The position numbers and the translations under genes were made by a program. The notes under the pieces are model-generated. The model was not told the DNA's origin and did not search any database. It saw only the letters and a list, made by a program, of their open reading frames with translations. A stretch of DNA of 64,000 bases from Bacteroidales bacterium (lineage in GTDB: Bacteria > Bacteroidota > Bacteroidia > Bacteroidales > UBA12077). The stretch is from positions 143,085-207,084 of the forward strand of contig JAEINU010000002.1 in NCBI GenBank assembly GCA_016342685.1, in the 5' to 3' direction. Of this stretch, positions 43,690 to 53,575 are shown piece after piece; position 1 is the stretch's first letter; every line of letters starts with the position of its first letter.

Positions 43690-43769
43690 AGTTCAAATAT
43701 TTAAAGTTTGTTTTGAAACAAATTAACCATTATATCATGAAGCAAAAATGAAGATTGCAAAAAAACAAA

Positions 43770-43797
43770 TAAAAAAGCCGGGCTTAAACCCGGCTCC
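43770..43797 (-). terminator. intrinsic terminator of the sigma/FecR/TonB operon
   Basis: AGCCGGG/CCCGGCT stem with a 6-nt loop, followed on the minus strand by six T. It lies 55 bp beyond the last FecR gene. Confidence 0.85.
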
Positions 43798-43851
43798 ACT
43801 AACCAAAACTATATTGAATATGAATCAATACAATTTACTTAACCTAAATCT

Positions 43852-44751
43852 TTATTTATTAGCTCTTATTCTAACTATTGAATCATCATTCAAGGAATAT
43901 CTTAAATTCATTGGGATACAAACTAAATCAAGCGCTTCTTTTAAACTATTCTTTTTAAAACTCCCTGTATAATATCTCTTAGATAAATTTTGTGTAATTA
44001 TTCTAACTTTAAACTGTCTCTCAATTTCGTTAAAAACTTTTCTTAAATCTTCATTTGTAAAATAGAACACTCCATTTTTCCAACTACCTACTTTTTTAGT
44101 ATCAAAACTTGCTGGTGTTTTTAAAATACCTGAGGCTGTTTTATTTGTTTCTTTGCCCCGTGTTAGTAGTATCGGAGTATCGTTTTCGAATAATTTTACT
44201 AAAACCTTGCCCGTAAAACAAGAAACTTTTAATTCCTTTCCTCTAGTAAATACATTAAAACTCGTACCCAGCACATTTACATTTCCTTGATCTGTAGTTA
44301 CACTAAATAGATTTCCTTTTTTCACATTAAAGATAGCCTCTCCCGATAAATAAACTTCGCGCGAACGATTCCAGAAATTTCTTTTATAAATAATTTTTGA
44401 ATCAGCATTTAGTATGACCTGAGACTCATCAGGAAGAGAAAATTCACTAATTTGACCATGTTGTGTTGTATAACTTACAGTTTTGGACAAACTGTATATA
44501 AAAAATGTACCAAGTAACAATAATATAGATGCCGCAGCAGCTATTTGATACTTAAAAGTGAAATTGATTTTTGAAAAATGAGATGCCTTTTTTATATTTT
44601 GTCTTTCCAGACGTTTTAAAAGATTTTTCCAGATTTCCTTGCTCGAAGTTTTATGAGGAACACGGACTTGAATTCGTTTATTTAAAAACATATCCAAGAA
44701 TTCTTTCTGACAATCTATATCATCTTTCTTATTAAAATTGTATTTCTGCAT
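43852..44751 (-). CDS. FecR family anti-sigma factor (second copy, distal)
   Basis: 299 residues. The cytosolic N-terminal part (1-75) holds W-K-N-L-L-K-R-L. One membrane helix is near 77-98, then the periplasmic FecR domain (Q-V-I-L-N-A-D-S-K-I-I-Y and V-N-V-L-G-T-S-F-N-V-F) and a C-terminal DUF4974/STN-like part (F-T-N-E-D-L-R-K-V-F-N-E-I-E-R-Q-F-K-V). FecR proteins relay substrate binding at a TonB receptor to an ECF sigma factor. This copy lies after the receptor, 102 bp downstream, instead of between sigma and receptor, and has no sigma gene of its own. It is clearly paralogous to the copy at 47441. Confidence 0.9.
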   Translation of the reverse strand: MQKYNFNKKDDIDCQKEFLDMFLNKRIQVRVPHKTSSKEIWKNLLKRLERQNIKKASHFSKINFTFKYQIAAAASILLLLGTFFIYSLSKTVSYTTQHGQISEFSLPDESQVILNADSKIIYKRNFWNRSREVYLSGEAIFNVKKGNLFSVTTDQGNVNVLGTSFNVFTRGKELKVSCFTGKVLVKLFENDTPILLTRGKETNKTASGILKTPASFDTKKVGSWKNGVFYFTNEDLRKVFNEIERQFKVRIITQNLSKRYYTGSFKKNSLKEALDLVCIPMNLRYSLNDDSIVRIRANK

Positions 44752-44853
44752 TTTAAATTTACCTATAATGATTTTCTTAATACCATTACAAATAAATATG
44801 AAAATACCCTACTTTATAAAACTTGTGGTTTCTGAATAAACAACCTTGAACCT

Positions 44854-47463
44854 CTAAAATTTAATATTAAAGAATGCACTTATTGCTCTTCCCGAAAGAT
44901 CAATCGAGATTAAATCGTAATATGTATTATTATCATCGACATAAGGAACAGATTCTTTTAATCGTTTATTTTTTCGATTGTACAAATTTAAAACTGAAAC
45001 GCCAACACTTCCTTTAAATACAGAAAGATTATAACTATAAGTGCAACTTAAATCTAATTTATGATAATCGGGTTGCCTTACATCTTGCTCAAAATTATTT
45101 TTAGCATCAACTGAATAATACGGATCTGAATATAAAAATCCTGAACCATAAATCCACGATAAGGCTAGTTTAAAATTCTTGATTGACTTGATTCCTGCAA
45201 CTTTAAACTCGTGCCTTTGGTCGTTTATGGAATGAAAATCATTTCCTTTATGTAAGTTTTCGTATTTAATGTTATTCCTACTCAAAGTATAACTAATCCA
45301 GCCATTAAACTTCCCAAAATCTTTACTAATCAGCACATCAATTCCGTTTATATCAGATTCTCCACTAAAAAAAGAAGCTCCCTGATTATAAATATCTATC
45401 TCAGAATCGAAATCGTTTATTCCACTAAAATCATATATATACTTAACAAGCCCCTCAATATCCTTATTAAAATACTCTATATCGACAACAAAATTATTTT
45501 TGCGATACTGAATACCTGCAATATATTGCTTAGATTTCCCAACGGGTATTTGTATGTCATCAGATGTAAACCATAAGCTTTTTGAGGTTGAAAATTCATT
45601 GCCGGTAAATACTTTCGCCAAATATTGATGATATTTTCCGTATGCTGCTTTTAATGAAAGTCCGTCAAATAATCTATATGAGATATTTATCCGGGGTTCA
45701 AAGTAAAATTCATCGGTTTGATCATAATAATTTCCTCTAACGCCAATTGTAAGACCAAAACGATTCATATTTTTTATTCTAGTTTGAAGATAAGCCGAAT
45801 GAATTTCTCCTTCATTCTTAATGTTCTCACCCGTTTCTTCAAAATCATCATACGAATATTTTAAGGTATAATTAATCTGTTGCTTTACCAACTCATAACC
45901 AAAATCCAAGTTTATATTTTTAGAAAATTTGTATTCTGAGTTTAATTTATAGGTATTCTCTTTTAATTTATTTGTATTTTGAATTTTAAAAGTAATGCTC
46001 TTACCGGGTTCAAACTCAAAATCCTCAAGACTTACAAAGTCATTTAGAAATTCTGATTTACTAACTAACAACTTAGTATAAAATTTCTCGTTCCATTGCC
46101 TACCCCATCGAAAACTTAATCCTTTGCTTTTTAAAACATCATTGTTTGTAAAGAAACTTCCAAATATTGATTCGTCTCTAATTAAGTTGTCCATGCTTTT
46201 AAAGTAACTAATTGAGATATTATCCTTTTCTGTTAAATTATATGTCAATTTTGAATTGATATCATAAAAATAAAAATCCGGATCCTTTTTGTTCTGCTGA
46301 CTATCTAACGTATCAGCAAATGAGTATATTTCCAACTCTGCGTTTTCAACACTTTCAAACATTTGATTAAACAATGGAGTTTGAATAAAATCAGTATAAG
46401 ATCTTCTTCCTGCTATAAAAAAAGCGCCTTTTTTTAAAATTGGGAATTCAATTGCTAGATTAGCACTTAGCATATTTAATCCAAAATCAACCGATGGCTT
46501 TACATTGTTTCCTGATTTACCTACAATATTTACCACACTATTCATTCGCCCACCATAACGAGCATCAAAACCTCCTTTATATACCTGAATATGTTTTATT
46601 GCTTTTGGATTAAGCGAACTCACCATTCCATAAAAATGATCTACGTGATACAAAGAGAAATCATCGAATAAAATAAGATTTTGATCCATTGTTCCTCCTC
46701 GAATTATAAGATCTGCCGATGACTCATTGCTACTTTTTATTCCTGGCATCATTTGAATTAAGCGCAAAGCATCATTTTCACCCATGCTGGGGAAACTTGT
46801 TATACTCTTTGTATTCAAAGTAGTTAATCCGATTTGCTCATTGACCTGAAATGAACTTTCATCCTTATTTTCTGCTTTTATTATTACCTCCTCTATTTCA
46901 TGCTTTTGAGATAAGATGTAAAAAACCTTTAAATTATTTATCTCTGATAATTTAAAGTTAAACTCACTCTGATTGTATCCTACATAACTAATTATTATAC
47001 TTAAAGAATCTCCATCCAGTTTCATTATCGAAAAATATCCATCTTGATTTGTTATACAAAAAATATCATTTATGGGATCTAAAACATGGGCAAAGGGTAA
47101 GGTTTCACCCGTATCTTTATCCTTTACTACACCAACTATATTCCGAACAATTTTTTCCTTTATTACCGGAATAATAATGTAAATACCATTTTTAAGCTGA
47201 CACTCTAAATTACACGGTTTTAGTATCTTCTTTAGGGAAGTCTCAACATCAGAAAATTTTACTTTTTGATTAATAAAATAAGTGCTTATTAATTCGTTAT
47301 CGTATGCAAATGTACAGTTGTGTTCGTTTGAAAATTCCAGCAAAACTGAATCGAGTCGCATATTCTCAAACAATACATTTTGGGCAATCAGTTTTGTATT
47401 ACAAGCAAAAAAGAAACCAAGAATAAAGATTAAGAGCAATTTATTTAAGTGACTTATTTTCAT
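44854..47463 (-). CDS. TonB-dependent receptor with N-terminal STN signalling domain
   Basis: 869 residues. The signal sequence (1-28) is followed by an STN domain (about 30-95), which in transducer receptors contacts FecR. A carboxypeptidase-regulatory-like beta domain (about 112-195) and the plug (about 210-320, with D-L-I-I-R-G-G-T-M-D-Q-N-L and A-R-Y-G-G-R-M-N-S-V-V-N) come next. A large barrel ends in A-F-F-N-I-K-F. It imports a bulky ligand through the outer membrane using TonB. No SusD gene accompanies it, and with sigma/FecR genes upstream and a PepSY protein nearby an iron or haem ligand is likelier than a glycan; this is inference. It overlaps the upstream FecR gene by 23 bp. Confidence 0.92.
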   Translation of the reverse strand: MKISHLNKLLLIFILGFFFACNTKLIAQNVLFENMRLDSVLLEFSNEHNCTFAYDNELISTYFINQKVKFSDVETSLKKILKPCNLECQLKNGIYIIIPVIKEKIVRNIVGVVKDKDTGETLPFAHVLDPINDIFCITNQDGYFSIMKLDGDSLSIIISYVGYNQSEFNFKLSEINNLKVFYILSQKHEIEEVIIKAENKDESSFQVNEQIGLTTLNTKSITSFPSMGENDALRLIQMMPGIKSSNESSADLIIRGGTMDQNLILFDDFSLYHVDHFYGMVSSLNPKAIKHIQVYKGGFDARYGGRMNSVVNIVGKSGNNVKPSVDFGLNMLSANLAIEFPILKKGAFFIAGRRSYTDFIQTPLFNQMFESVENAELEIYSFADTLDSQQNKKDPDFYFYDINSKLTYNLTEKDNISISYFKSMDNLIRDESIFGSFFTNNDVLKSKGLSFRWGRQWNEKFYTKLLVSKSEFLNDFVSLEDFEFEPGKSITFKIQNTNKLKENTYKLNSEYKFSKNINLDFGYELVKQQINYTLKYSYDDFEETGENIKNEGEIHSAYLQTRIKNMNRFGLTIGVRGNYYDQTDEFYFEPRINISYRLFDGLSLKAAYGKYHQYLAKVFTGNEFSTSKSLWFTSDDIQIPVGKSKQYIAGIQYRKNNFVVDIEYFNKDIEGLVKYIYDFSGINDFDSEIDIYNQGASFFSGESDINGIDVLISKDFGKFNGWISYTLSRNNIKYENLHKGNDFHSINDQRHEFKVAGIKSIKNFKLALSWIYGSGFLYSDPYYSVDAKNNFEQDVRQPDYHKLDLSCTYSYNLSVFKGSVGVSVLNLYNRKNKRLKESVPYVDDNNTYYDLISIDLSGRAISAFFNIKF

Positions 47464-48289
47464 CAGTTACAGTTACTGTATTCTCATTGATTTTAAAAGA
47501 GAGTTGCATTGGTAAACATATTCCTATTAGTGCATCTTCCAATGATTGATTAGAAAAATAGCCAGTATAAATCCTATATTTAATATTTTGTGAAAGCACA
47601 AGCTTAACGTTATATTGACGTTCCAATTCTTTAAAAACATATACCAGATTCTTATTTATAAAATAGAATTCTCCATTTCTCCAGTCTTTTTTATTGATGC
47701 TATCGAAACTAAATTGGTTGCTTCTATTCTGTTTTTTATCTACCGAATATGCTTTGCCTTTAGTTAAAAGCACCTTGTGATGTTCGTGTAATACCTGAAC
47801 CTTGCCTGAATAACACTTTGTCTCATAAAAATTATCTCTCGAAAATATATTAAACTCGGTTCCCAATACCCGAACTTCAGCAATTGGCGAAACAACTTTA
47901 AATCTACTACCTGATGTTACAGAAAAATAAGCTTCACCGTTCAATTCAATATTTCTATTAAAATTCCACATTAACTTCGAGTATGAAAGATGTGAATCGC
48001 TATTTAAAGTGATCTCAGAATTATCGGGTAAAACAATAACTTTACTTTCACCTTTTATTGTAGTAATGTTCTGATATGAATTCGAAATTAAAAACCATGA
48101 AAGTGCAATTATCCCAATAAAACTAGCAGCAAACTTTAGTAGATTTTTATTTAAAATTCTGGTTTTATTTATTTTAGGTATATTTTCAACACTTTCTATA
48201 ATATCGCTCCAAACCTGTTCCTTTGTTTTATTAAATGGAGCTTTATACGATGCAACAATTTTTTCTATATCCTTTTCTATCTTGCTCAT
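47441..48289 (-). CDS. FecR family anti-sigma factor (proximal)
   Basis: 282 residues. The N-terminal cytosolic segment (1-48, with K-E-Q-V-W-S-D-I-I) is followed by a membrane helix near 48-68, the FecR domain (I-T-L-N-S-D-S-H-L-S-Y, V-R-V-L-G-T-E-F-N-I-F) and a DUF4974/STN-like C-terminus (F-I-N-K-N-L-V-Y-V-F-K-E-L-E-R-Q-Y-N-V). It is encoded directly after the ECF sigma gene (10 bp) and overlaps the receptor gene by 23 bp: the standard position. It should hold or activate the sigma factor according to receptor occupancy. Confidence 0.93.
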   Translation of the reverse strand: MSKIEKDIEKIVASYKAPFNKTKEQVWSDIIESVENIPKINKTRILNKNLLKFAASFIGIIALSWFLISNSYQNITTIKGESKVIVLPDNSEITLNSDSHLSYSKLMWNFNRNIELNGEAYFSVTSGSRFKVVSPIAEVRVLGTEFNIFSRDNFYETKCYSGKVQVLHEHHKVLLTKGKAYSVDKKQNRSNQFSFDSINKKDWRNGEFYFINKNLVYVFKELERQYNVKLVLSQNIKYRIYTGYFSNQSLEDALIGICLPMQLSFKINENTVTVTDENKSLK

Positions 48290-48299
48290 AATAGATATA

Positions 48300-48821
48300 T
48301 TACACTTTAATTTTAGTTAAAGAACGTATTATTTCCAAAGCCTTTTTCATTCTTTTCTCAACTGCTTTCACGCTAATATTTAGTCTGTCTGCTACTTCAG
48401 CATAAGTTAGTTTATCAATTCTATTCATTAGAAAAACTTCTCTGCTTTTTTCGGGTATGTCGGATAATGTTTTTTGCAATTGGATATCGAACTCTTTAAA
48501 TTCCATAATAAATTCAGGCGATTCATTATCAAAATCTTCAAGTGTAGATATAAATTTAAATTCAATCTTTTTTCTATTGTAATGATTTTTAAATAAGTTA
48601 CTTGCAATAGTATATAAATACGACCTTACGCTTTCCGGTTTTATTGAATCCATTCTCTCCCAAAGTTTAACAAAGACTTCCTGAGACAAATCCTCCGATA
48701 ATTCTATATCTGAGCATTTATAATAAATAAAATTCCGAATATCATCGAAATACTCATCAAAATACTTCTTGAAGATATCAACATTATTTTCTTTACTCTC
48801 TGATTTCAAGCTTATTTTCAA
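48300..48821 (-). CDS. ECF RNA polymerase sigma-70 factor
   Basis: 173 residues. The sigma-2 region (about 18-85) has E-D-L-S-Q-E-V-F-V-K-L-W, and the sigma-4 region (about 110-165) has Y-A-E-V-A-D-R-L-N-I-S-V-K-A-V-E-K-R-M-K-K-A. This places it with the FecI-like ECF factors abundant in Bacteroidota. It is first in the operon sigma-FecR-receptor-FecR and should direct transcription of the receptor. It starts 156 bp from the divergent PepSY gene, so the gap carries both promoters; I found no exact TAnnTTTG box in it. Confidence 0.94.
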   Translation of the reverse strand: MKISLKSESKENNVDIFKKYFDEYFDDIRNFIYYKCSDIELSEDLSQEVFVKLWERMDSIKPESVRSYLYTIASNLFKNHYNRKKIEFKFISTLEDFDNESPEFIMEFKEFDIQLQKTLSDIPEKSREVFLMNRIDKLTYAEVADRLNISVKAVEKRMKKALEIIRSLTKIKV

Positions 48822-48977
48822 TTAATTATAATTTCATAAAACCACAAAAAAGTGTTGCAAGATAATTTTTTTAAAGCAAATCTCATACCTTAAATTGATA
48901 GTCTTTTAAAATATTTTATTTGGTAATCTCGTACTTTATTCCTTGTTTTGGTGATTCTTTTATATTAATTCAATTTT

Positions 48978-50528
48978 TTGATGAACAAAAAAGCGACTAA
49001 AACAAAACGATTGAAAAAATATCACAAATGGCCAGGTTTAATCCTTTCCTTTTTTTTGATTTATTATGCTGTTTCGGGAATTCTGATGAATCACCGCGAA
49101 CTAATATCAGAAATTGATATTAATAGGAGCTCATTACCAAAAGAATACAGCTATAATAATTGGAATTTGGCAGCCCTAAAAGGAAATCAGATTCTATTCG
49201 AAGACAGTATTTTGGTTTATGGGAATATTGGCGTTTGGCTTACCGATTCAAGCTTTCAGGAATACGCTGATTTTAACTCTGGTTTTCCAAAAGGAATAGA
49301 CAACCGTAAAATATTTGATATTCATTTAACTCCAAAAAACAATTTATATGCAGCTACTTTATTTGGTTTATATTCATATAGTTTTGAATTAAATAAATGG
49401 CAACAGATACATCTAGATACTCAAATTAAAAGATTTGTATCAGTCATAAGTAAAGGAGATTCAATTATTGCAATGAACAGATCTTATTTATTTTCAGGTC
49501 TTGACAAAGGAATAAACACAAAATTTACAAAAGCTCAAATACAAGCCCCTGAAAACCACGAAAACAAGGTGAGCTTATTCAAAACTGTTTGGCAAATACA
49601 TTCAGGTGAAATTTTTGGTTTAACAGGCAAGCTCTTTGTTGATTTTATGGGTTTACTTTTCATCGCACTTTCACTCACTGGAATAATATACTTTTTCTTT
49701 CCAAAGCTTATTAAACGCAGAAAGAAAAAAGAAAAATCAACACAAAATCTTGTAAATACAAATAAATGGTCGTTAAAATGGCATAATAAAATTGGAGCGT
49801 GGTTTCTTGGTTTCTTGATTATTACAACTCTTACAGGAATATTTTTACGACCACCTCTACTGTTAACAATAGCAAGAACTGATATTCCTGCAATTAAATT
49901 CACTCATTTAGACCAAGCAAATCCCTGGTACGATAATTTACGAGATCTAACGTATAACAATGAAAAGGATGAGTTTATATTAGCTGGGCACGATGGCTTG
50001 TATAAATTAAAAACATTACAAAGCACACCTAAACTATTCAATTCGCAACCACCTATAAGTGTTATGGGAATTAATGTTTTTGAAAGATTTGATAAAGATT
50101 CTTACCTGATTGGATCGTTTAGTGGATTATTCTTGTGGAATCCTAATCACGATGTTGTTTTTGATTTCATATCGGGAAAACCATATAAAGGTTCATCAAT
50201 GGAACGACCATTTGGTTCATATGCTATAAGTGGATTGATTAAGGATTACCAGAATAAAATGCATATTGTAGATTACAGTAATGGAATTTTAATGGGGAAG
50301 GGATCAATAAATTTTCCCAAAATGCCAGAAAATATACTATCGAAAGCTCCAATGTCTTTATGGAACTTATGTCTAGAAATTCACACCGGTCGAATATTTC
50401 ATTTTCTATTAAGTGATTTTTATATCTTGATAGTTCCACTTTCTGGAATTATTGCACTGGTTGTTATTCTTAGTGGTTATTTAATTTATAAAAGGAGAAA
50501 GAGAATTAAAATGAAAAACCAAATCTGA
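48978..50528 (+). CDS. PepSY-associated membrane protein
   Basis: 516 residues. The basic N-terminus K-R-L-K-K-Y-H-K-W-P-G leads into helix 1 (about 18-38), helices 2 and 3 are near 215-240 and 272-292, and a last helix is near 478-505. This is the PepSY_TM layout (W-H-x-x-x-G in helix regions, H-S-G-E-I-F-G before helix 2, H-T-G-R-I-F before the last). The His residues at helix ends (K-W-H-N-K-I-G-A-W) could bind haem, as in related inner-membrane ferric reductases. It is divergent from the sigma/TonB operon and probably part of the same uptake function. The 3' end overlaps a convergent gene by 23 bp. Confidence 0.88.
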   Translation: MMNKKATKTKRLKKYHKWPGLILSFFLIYYAVSGILMNHRELISEIDINRSSLPKEYSYNNWNLAALKGNQILFEDSILVYGNIGVWLTDSSFQEYADFNSGFPKGIDNRKIFDIHLTPKNNLYAATLFGLYSYSFELNKWQQIHLDTQIKRFVSVISKGDSIIAMNRSYLFSGLDKGINTKFTKAQIQAPENHENKVSLFKTVWQIHSGEIFGLTGKLFVDFMGLLFIALSLTGIIYFFFPKLIKRRKKKEKSTQNLVNTNKWSLKWHNKIGAWFLGFLIITTLTGIFLRPPLLLTIARTDIPAIKFTHLDQANPWYDNLRDLTYNNEKDEFILAGHDGLYKLKTLQSTPKLFNSQPPISVMGINVFERFDKDSYLIGSFSGLFLWNPNHDVVFDFISGKPYKGSSMERPFGSYAISGLIKDYQNKMHIVDYSNGILMGKGSINFPKMPENILSKAPMSLWNLCLEIHTGRIFHFLLSDFYILIVPLSGIIALVVILSGYLIYKRRKRIKMKNQI

Positions 50529-51042
50529 GTCCACCGAATAAACTAAACGTAAAAACATCATCATAATATAAAGGCCCTACTCCCGCATTAACATCCCAAT
50601 ACCAGACCTTGCCAATCGCTCTTTGAAATCCAATCATAGGGCCTAATTCAATATATGTTTGTTTATAATCTAGAACTCTGCCAAATTCAAACTTAAAGGA
50701 CCCATACCCTCCTGAAAATCGATCTGTACGATATCCTCTTTCTTTTCTATTTTTATAACTAATATAATCTCTAAATTCTACTGATATAAAACCTAAAAAT
50801 TGTATACTATTATTACCGCCGGTAAAATAATAATCAGCCTCCTTTCTCATAAACTTATACGCTAGACCTACCGTATAATTTAATGAGTAACATTTTTGTT
50901 TACTTAATAATATTTCACCAGAAACTCCTGGATAAATGATATTTATCTTTTGTATGTATTTCTTGTTCTTAAGAGAATCACTTTCCTGTGAATAAACAAT
51001 AGATGTTAAACACACAAAAACTATCATTAATAAATTTTTCAT
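50506..51042 (-). CDS. hypothetical outer-membrane protein
   Basis: 178 residues. The signal peptide (1-18) ends I-V-Y-S-Q. The mature sequence alternates polar and aromatic residues in strands (Y-S-L-N-Y-T-V-G-L-A-Y, Y-I-E-L-G-P-M-I-G-F, F-S-L-F-G-G-L-R-F-G) and ends G-F-S-F, as expected of a small eight-stranded barrel. No named family is recognised. It lies 2 bp after the PorP-like gene on the same strand, third in a small operon with that gene and a PKD lipoprotein. The 3' end overlaps the PepSY gene by 23 bp. Confidence 0.75.
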   Translation of the reverse strand: MKNLLMIVFVCLTSIVYSQESDSLKNKKYIQKINIIYPGVSGEILLSKQKCYSLNYTVGLAYKFMRKEADYYFTGGNNSIQFLGFISVEFRDYISYKNRKERGYRTDRFSGGYGSFKFEFGRVLDYKQTYIELGPMIGFQRAIGKVWYWDVNAGVGPLYYDDVFTFSLFGGLRFGFSF

Positions 51043-51044
51043 AA

Positions 51045-51962
51045 CTAAATATTAACAGTAAATAAACATTCAAAACCTGGATGAATCCTTTTTGTTGGAT
51101 TTCGAAAACTTTTGTTACTTTCAAATTCATAAAATCTATCAATAAACATGATATTGTAACGATCTTTAAGATTAAATCCCATCACAAATCCTAAATTTAA
51201 CTCCTTTTTAAGATAATTGAAATAATCCCAGGTAACTCCAAATGAAAAGGTATTATTTAAACTAAATATATTATTGATGGATATTTCTTGCCTCTCGTGC
51301 AAGTACATTATATCATATAAGAATAAATTATTTTTCATTTTTAACCTATCACTAATCTTTAGTTCATGATTAATCATTAAATTAAATTCTGGCTCATATT
51401 TATAAATATTCACCGCCTTATATGAATGGTAATAATATCTACCAATGTGCTCTGGTGAATTTATATGATTATAACTTAATCCGATTCCTAAATTATTATT
51501 TTGAAACCATATACCTACATCAAAATTAAATTTATCAGATTTAAAATCTCCCTCAATTAAATAATTTGAAATAAGAATACTATAAGCTTTTCTAAGTCTA
51601 TATAACGATGCCTTTACTCCAATAGCCAAATAACTTTTCTCAGAAAAAAGATAGGAATATGAATATGACAAATTATATTTTACATCATTAAGTTCATTAT
51701 CATAGTAACCATAATATTCTGCACTTAATCCAATGCGTGATTGAATTTTTCTAATAGGAACTATTGCACGTATAAATCCATCTTCAAAATTATATCCATA
51801 AGCTTTTAGAGTTAATTGATAATTATTTATTGTCGACAAACCCGCTGGGTTATTCTCTGCAAAATCATTCAATAAATACGAATATAACTCTTGACTTTTT
51901 GATAAACTTGAAGTTGTTAAGAATAAAATTAGGATAAGATATTTTAAGATTTTCATTATCAA
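51045..51962 (-). CDS. PorP/SprF family outer-membrane protein
   Basis: 305 residues. The signal peptide is about 1-23, and the mature N-terminus has N-D-F-A-E-N-N-P-A-G, the characteristic N-P-A of PorP/SprF proteins. It continues with strands of a barrel: L-T-L-K-A-Y-G-Y, R-I-G-L-S-A-E-Y-Y-G-Y-Y and L-G-F-V-M-G-F-N-L. PorP/SprF proteins work with the type IX secretion machinery and surface adhesins in Bacteroidota. Here the upstream neighbour is a PKD-like lipoprotein (4-bp overlap), not a large adhesin with a gliding-type C-terminal signal. Its exact role is unclear. Confidence 0.8.
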   Translation of the reverse strand: MIMKILKYLILILFLTTSSLSKSQELYSYLLNDFAENNPAGLSTINNYQLTLKAYGYNFEDGFIRAIVPIRKIQSRIGLSAEYYGYYDNELNDVKYNLSYSYSYLFSEKSYLAIGVKASLYRLRKAYSILISNYLIEGDFKSDKFNFDVGIWFQNNNLGIGLSYNHINSPEHIGRYYYHSYKAVNIYKYEPEFNLMINHELKISDRLKMKNNLFLYDIMYLHERQEISINNIFSLNNTFSFGVTWDYFNYLKKELNLGFVMGFNLKDRYNIMFIDRFYEFESNKSFRNPTKRIHPGFECLFTVNI

Positions 51963-53368
51963 TTCAATTTTGAATAATTTATAGGATTCCCTTCATTATC
52001 AATTTCAATAAGTAAAAGATCTGTTTTACATTCTATATTTTCATCTTGTGTTTTGTTAATTGCGGTCTGTTTGGTTCCGAGTATTACATAATTTCCCTGA
52101 TCATTTATTACCGCATCATTAAAATAGTCATAATCATTTCCAAACCTTAAATCATTATTTAAATCTCTAATTCCAAATTGCATATTTGAATATATAGCCT
52201 TATTTCCAATTAATAAAAAAGAAGCGCTTAAATGAGATTTTGAATAAGAACTAAATAGATTATATCTGTAATCTCGATCATATGTATATGAACTTTCATA
52301 ATTAGAATACACAAAAAAATTAACGGTACTAATAAAATTTGATGCTATATATCTCCCAATAACATAATTGAAACCATCAATCTCAAACACATTTTCTATT
52401 TGATTAATATCTACAACATTATCATTAAATTCATTATAGTAACCTTCGCTATCTACTTGAAATAGTCTGTAGTAGTATCCAAATGAACACAGAACCATGT
52501 AACCTCCTGATTTAAGTGGCTCAATATCTATAATTTTAGAATCAGAATTATCAAATTCAATTATGTTAGATTCTTTTATTTTAAATTCTGAATCAAGTAT
52601 ATCTATTCGTATATTTCCATTCTCAGCAATAACAGCAGAATATCCTTCTAAATATTTTATTACAGAAAAGTAATTCTTCAACTTTTGCTTCTTACAAATA
52701 AGTACACCACTCAAGGTATATTCATAGAAATTGTTATTTGTAATAACAACAATGTTCCCATCAGTATTTTTAAATGATTTCAACACGGAATCAGATGGTT
52801 CAAAATCAAGCTTTGTATTTGAAACTTCATTTAAATTATTATCAATCTTTTTCAAATACAACTCAATGTTTTTTAAAGCTAAAACTTTAGAATAAAATAT
52901 ACTATAATTTAAATCACTTGCATAAATAAAATGCCCCACCTCATTTGATTCATCTTTCCCATAAATTTTTGGATAATTGGTAACTTTAAAATGAAAATCA
53001 TCAGCTTTGTTGAAAGGATATTCATTAGCTGAACCATTCCTACCATAGCTTACCTTAACTTCTCCACATTTCAATGTAAGCTCAGGATTATATGTCCCAT
53101 TTTTATTATATGTATGCAAAAAACTACGTTCGTTAGAAATATCTCCATCATCCAAATCCCATTCTAAATTCAAGTATGGAAATTCTTTTAATGTATCCCT
53201 TAATTCACATCTAAATTCAAGAGGAATACTATTAAAAACTACTCTACCGTATACATTATGGTATTTTATATCCACATCTATTTGCACATCCTGATAATGA
53301 TCTTCATCATTTTCACATGCGAAAAAAAACAATAACAATACAAAAAATATGAATTGTAATTTTCTCAT
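51959..53368 (-). CDS. PKD-domain lipoprotein of unknown function
   Basis: 469 residues. Lipobox F-F-F-A-C is at 14-18. A PKD-like fold (about 40-125) is marked by L-E-W-D-L-D-D-G-D and F-L-H-T-Y-N-K-N-G-T-Y. The rest is beta-rich with repeats that look like a propeller of short strands ending G-N-Y-V-I-L-G-T-K and G-G-Y-M-V-L-C-S-F. It is likely attached to the outer membrane. It is first in the operon with the PorP-like gene (4-bp overlap) and the small barrel protein. No type IX C-terminal signal is visible. Function unknown; binding of a surface ligand is a guess. Confidence 0.78.
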   Translation of the reverse strand: MRKLQFIFFVLLLFFFACENDEDHYQDVQIDVDIKYHNVYGRVVFNSIPLEFRCELRDTLKEFPYLNLEWDLDDGDISNERSFLHTYNKNGTYNPELTLKCGEVKVSYGRNGSANEYPFNKADDFHFKVTNYPKIYGKDESNEVGHFIYASDLNYSIFYSKVLALKNIELYLKKIDNNLNEVSNTKLDFEPSDSVLKSFKNTDGNIVVITNNNFYEYTLSGVLICKKQKLKNYFSVIKYLEGYSAVIAENGNIRIDILDSEFKIKESNIIEFDNSDSKIIDIEPLKSGGYMVLCSFGYYYRLFQVDSEGYYNEFNDNVVDINQIENVFEIDGFNYVIGRYIASNFISTVNFFVYSNYESSYTYDRDYRYNLFSSYSKSHLSASFLLIGNKAIYSNMQFGIRDLNNDLRFGNDYDYFNDAVINDQGNYVILGTKQTAINKTQDENIECKTDLLLIEIDNEGNPINYSKLN

Positions 53369-53575
53369 TTTCTTAGGTTTTTTTAAAGGCTAACCAAAAT
53401 TAATGGAATTTTAAACTTTTGCAAATCAATACCCAATAATTTTGTTCATCTTTTGAGGCTTATGAAGCCTCATCCATAAAATTATCATCATGCATTTATC
53501 AAGAATCTTTCCTTTTGATTTTTTTAGAATATTTTTTTAATTAATTTTAAAACACCAATTAATAAATACTACAAA

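Noticed and set aside
43852-48821. Calling the receptor locus a polysaccharide utilisation locus
   Set aside because: No SusD-like gene or glycoside hydrolase nearby; the PepSY neighbour fits iron better.
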